NCBI GenBank assembly: GCA_946535685.1
Contig: CAMNDR010000063.1
Coordinates: 1 to 6,292, forward strand
Source of the DNA: an uncultured Clostridia bacterium
GTDB taxonomy: Bacteria > Bacillota > Clostridia > Oscillospirales > Ruminococcaceae
Direction: 5' to 3'
Length of the DNA: 6,292 nucleotides
The translations under genes and the position numbers were made by a program. Below the pieces are notes generated by a model that was given only the letters and a program-made list of their open reading frames with translations, made no database searches and was not told where the DNA came from. Below, in pieces: positions 6,208 through 6,292 of the stretch; positions within the stretch are counted from its first letter, which is position 1, and every line of letters starts with the position of its first letter.

Positions 6208-6236
6208 AAAAAAAGAGGAAGCCCGAAGGCTTCCTC
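6208..6236 (-). terminator. Minus-strand rho-independent terminator with a UUCG tetraloop
   Basis: Read on the minus strand, GAGGAAGCC and GGCTTCCTC form a 9-bp stem around the loop TTCG, followed by seven T. On the + strand the T-run is absent and a run of A (6208-6214) comes before the stem. It therefore ends transcripts arriving from the right. It implies a convergent minus-strand gene beyond the window. Confidence 0.87.
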
Positions 6237-6267
6237 CCAGACTGTCAAAAAAGCTGTTTTGCAGGGT

Positions 6268-6291
6268 TCGGGGCGGCAGCCCCGATCGGGG
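6268..6291. repeat. Overlapping GC-rich palindromes at the window edge
   Basis: TCGGGGC (6268-6274) and GCCCCGA (6279-6285) form a 7-bp stem with loop GGCA. The right arm is also the left half of a second, perfect palindrome, CCCCGATCGGGG (6280-6291), so the two folds compete. No T-run accompanies it. It lies in the convergent intergenic space and may be part of a dispersed palindromic repeat cut off by the window edge. Confidence 0.45.
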
Positions 6292-6292
6292 T

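Noticed and set aside
6245..6292. A minus-strand frame open from the window edge to a TGA at 6245-6247, a possible gene 3' end.
   Set aside because: Only 15 codons are visible, they run through the palindromes, and the residues show no recognisable C-terminus. The segment is better read as intergenic.

Overview
The window looks like chromosomal DNA from a low-oxygen Gram-positive bacterium of the class Clostridia, most likely a Ruminococcus-like member of the Oscillospiraceae. Four things point there: strong AAAGGAGG ribosome binding sites, clear sigma-A promoters, a clostridial set of families (DUF975 membrane protein, RadA, class A flavodiiron protein), and GC-rich coding sequence with AT-rich promoters. 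The genus is an inference. All six genes lie on the + strand, with no sign of a phage, transposon, CRISPR array, tRNA or rRNA.

Layout. (1) 1-200: an intergenic leader with a sigma-A-like promoter (108-136), a perfect dyad over its spacer and -10 box, and a possible 5' UTR hairpin. (2) 201-1358: a DUF975 membrane protein with a Pro/Asn/Tyr repeat tail, closed by a terminator. (3) 1418-4137: a perfect-consensus promoter (TTGACA, 17 bp, TATAAT) drives radA, which overlaps by 11 bp a gene for an unrecognised single-pass membrane protein. A 61-residue acidic protein follows 10 bp later. (4) 4138-4231: a short intergenic stretch that can fold into a long imperfect stem. (5) 4232-6145: an extended -10 promoter drives an fprA-type flavodiiron protein gene, whose stop codon overlaps the start of a NodB-like deacetylase gene (TGATG). 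(6) 6146-6292: a strong + strand terminator, then a minus-strand terminator with a UUCG loop, then GC-rich palindromes cut by the window edge. A convergent minus-strand gene probably lies just to the right.

How the genes fit together. The three transcription units look independent. radA serves recombination and DNA repair. The flavodiiron protein removes O2 or NO to protect an anaerobe. The DUF975 protein has no established role. The least explained material is the pair of unknown genes in the radA operon: they share a small sequence pattern (D-x-N-G-N, then 17-19 residues later G-D-[ST]-V), which may mean a common small fold. I see no clear new defence or mobile system; most of the window is ordinary core genome with a few unexplained parts.
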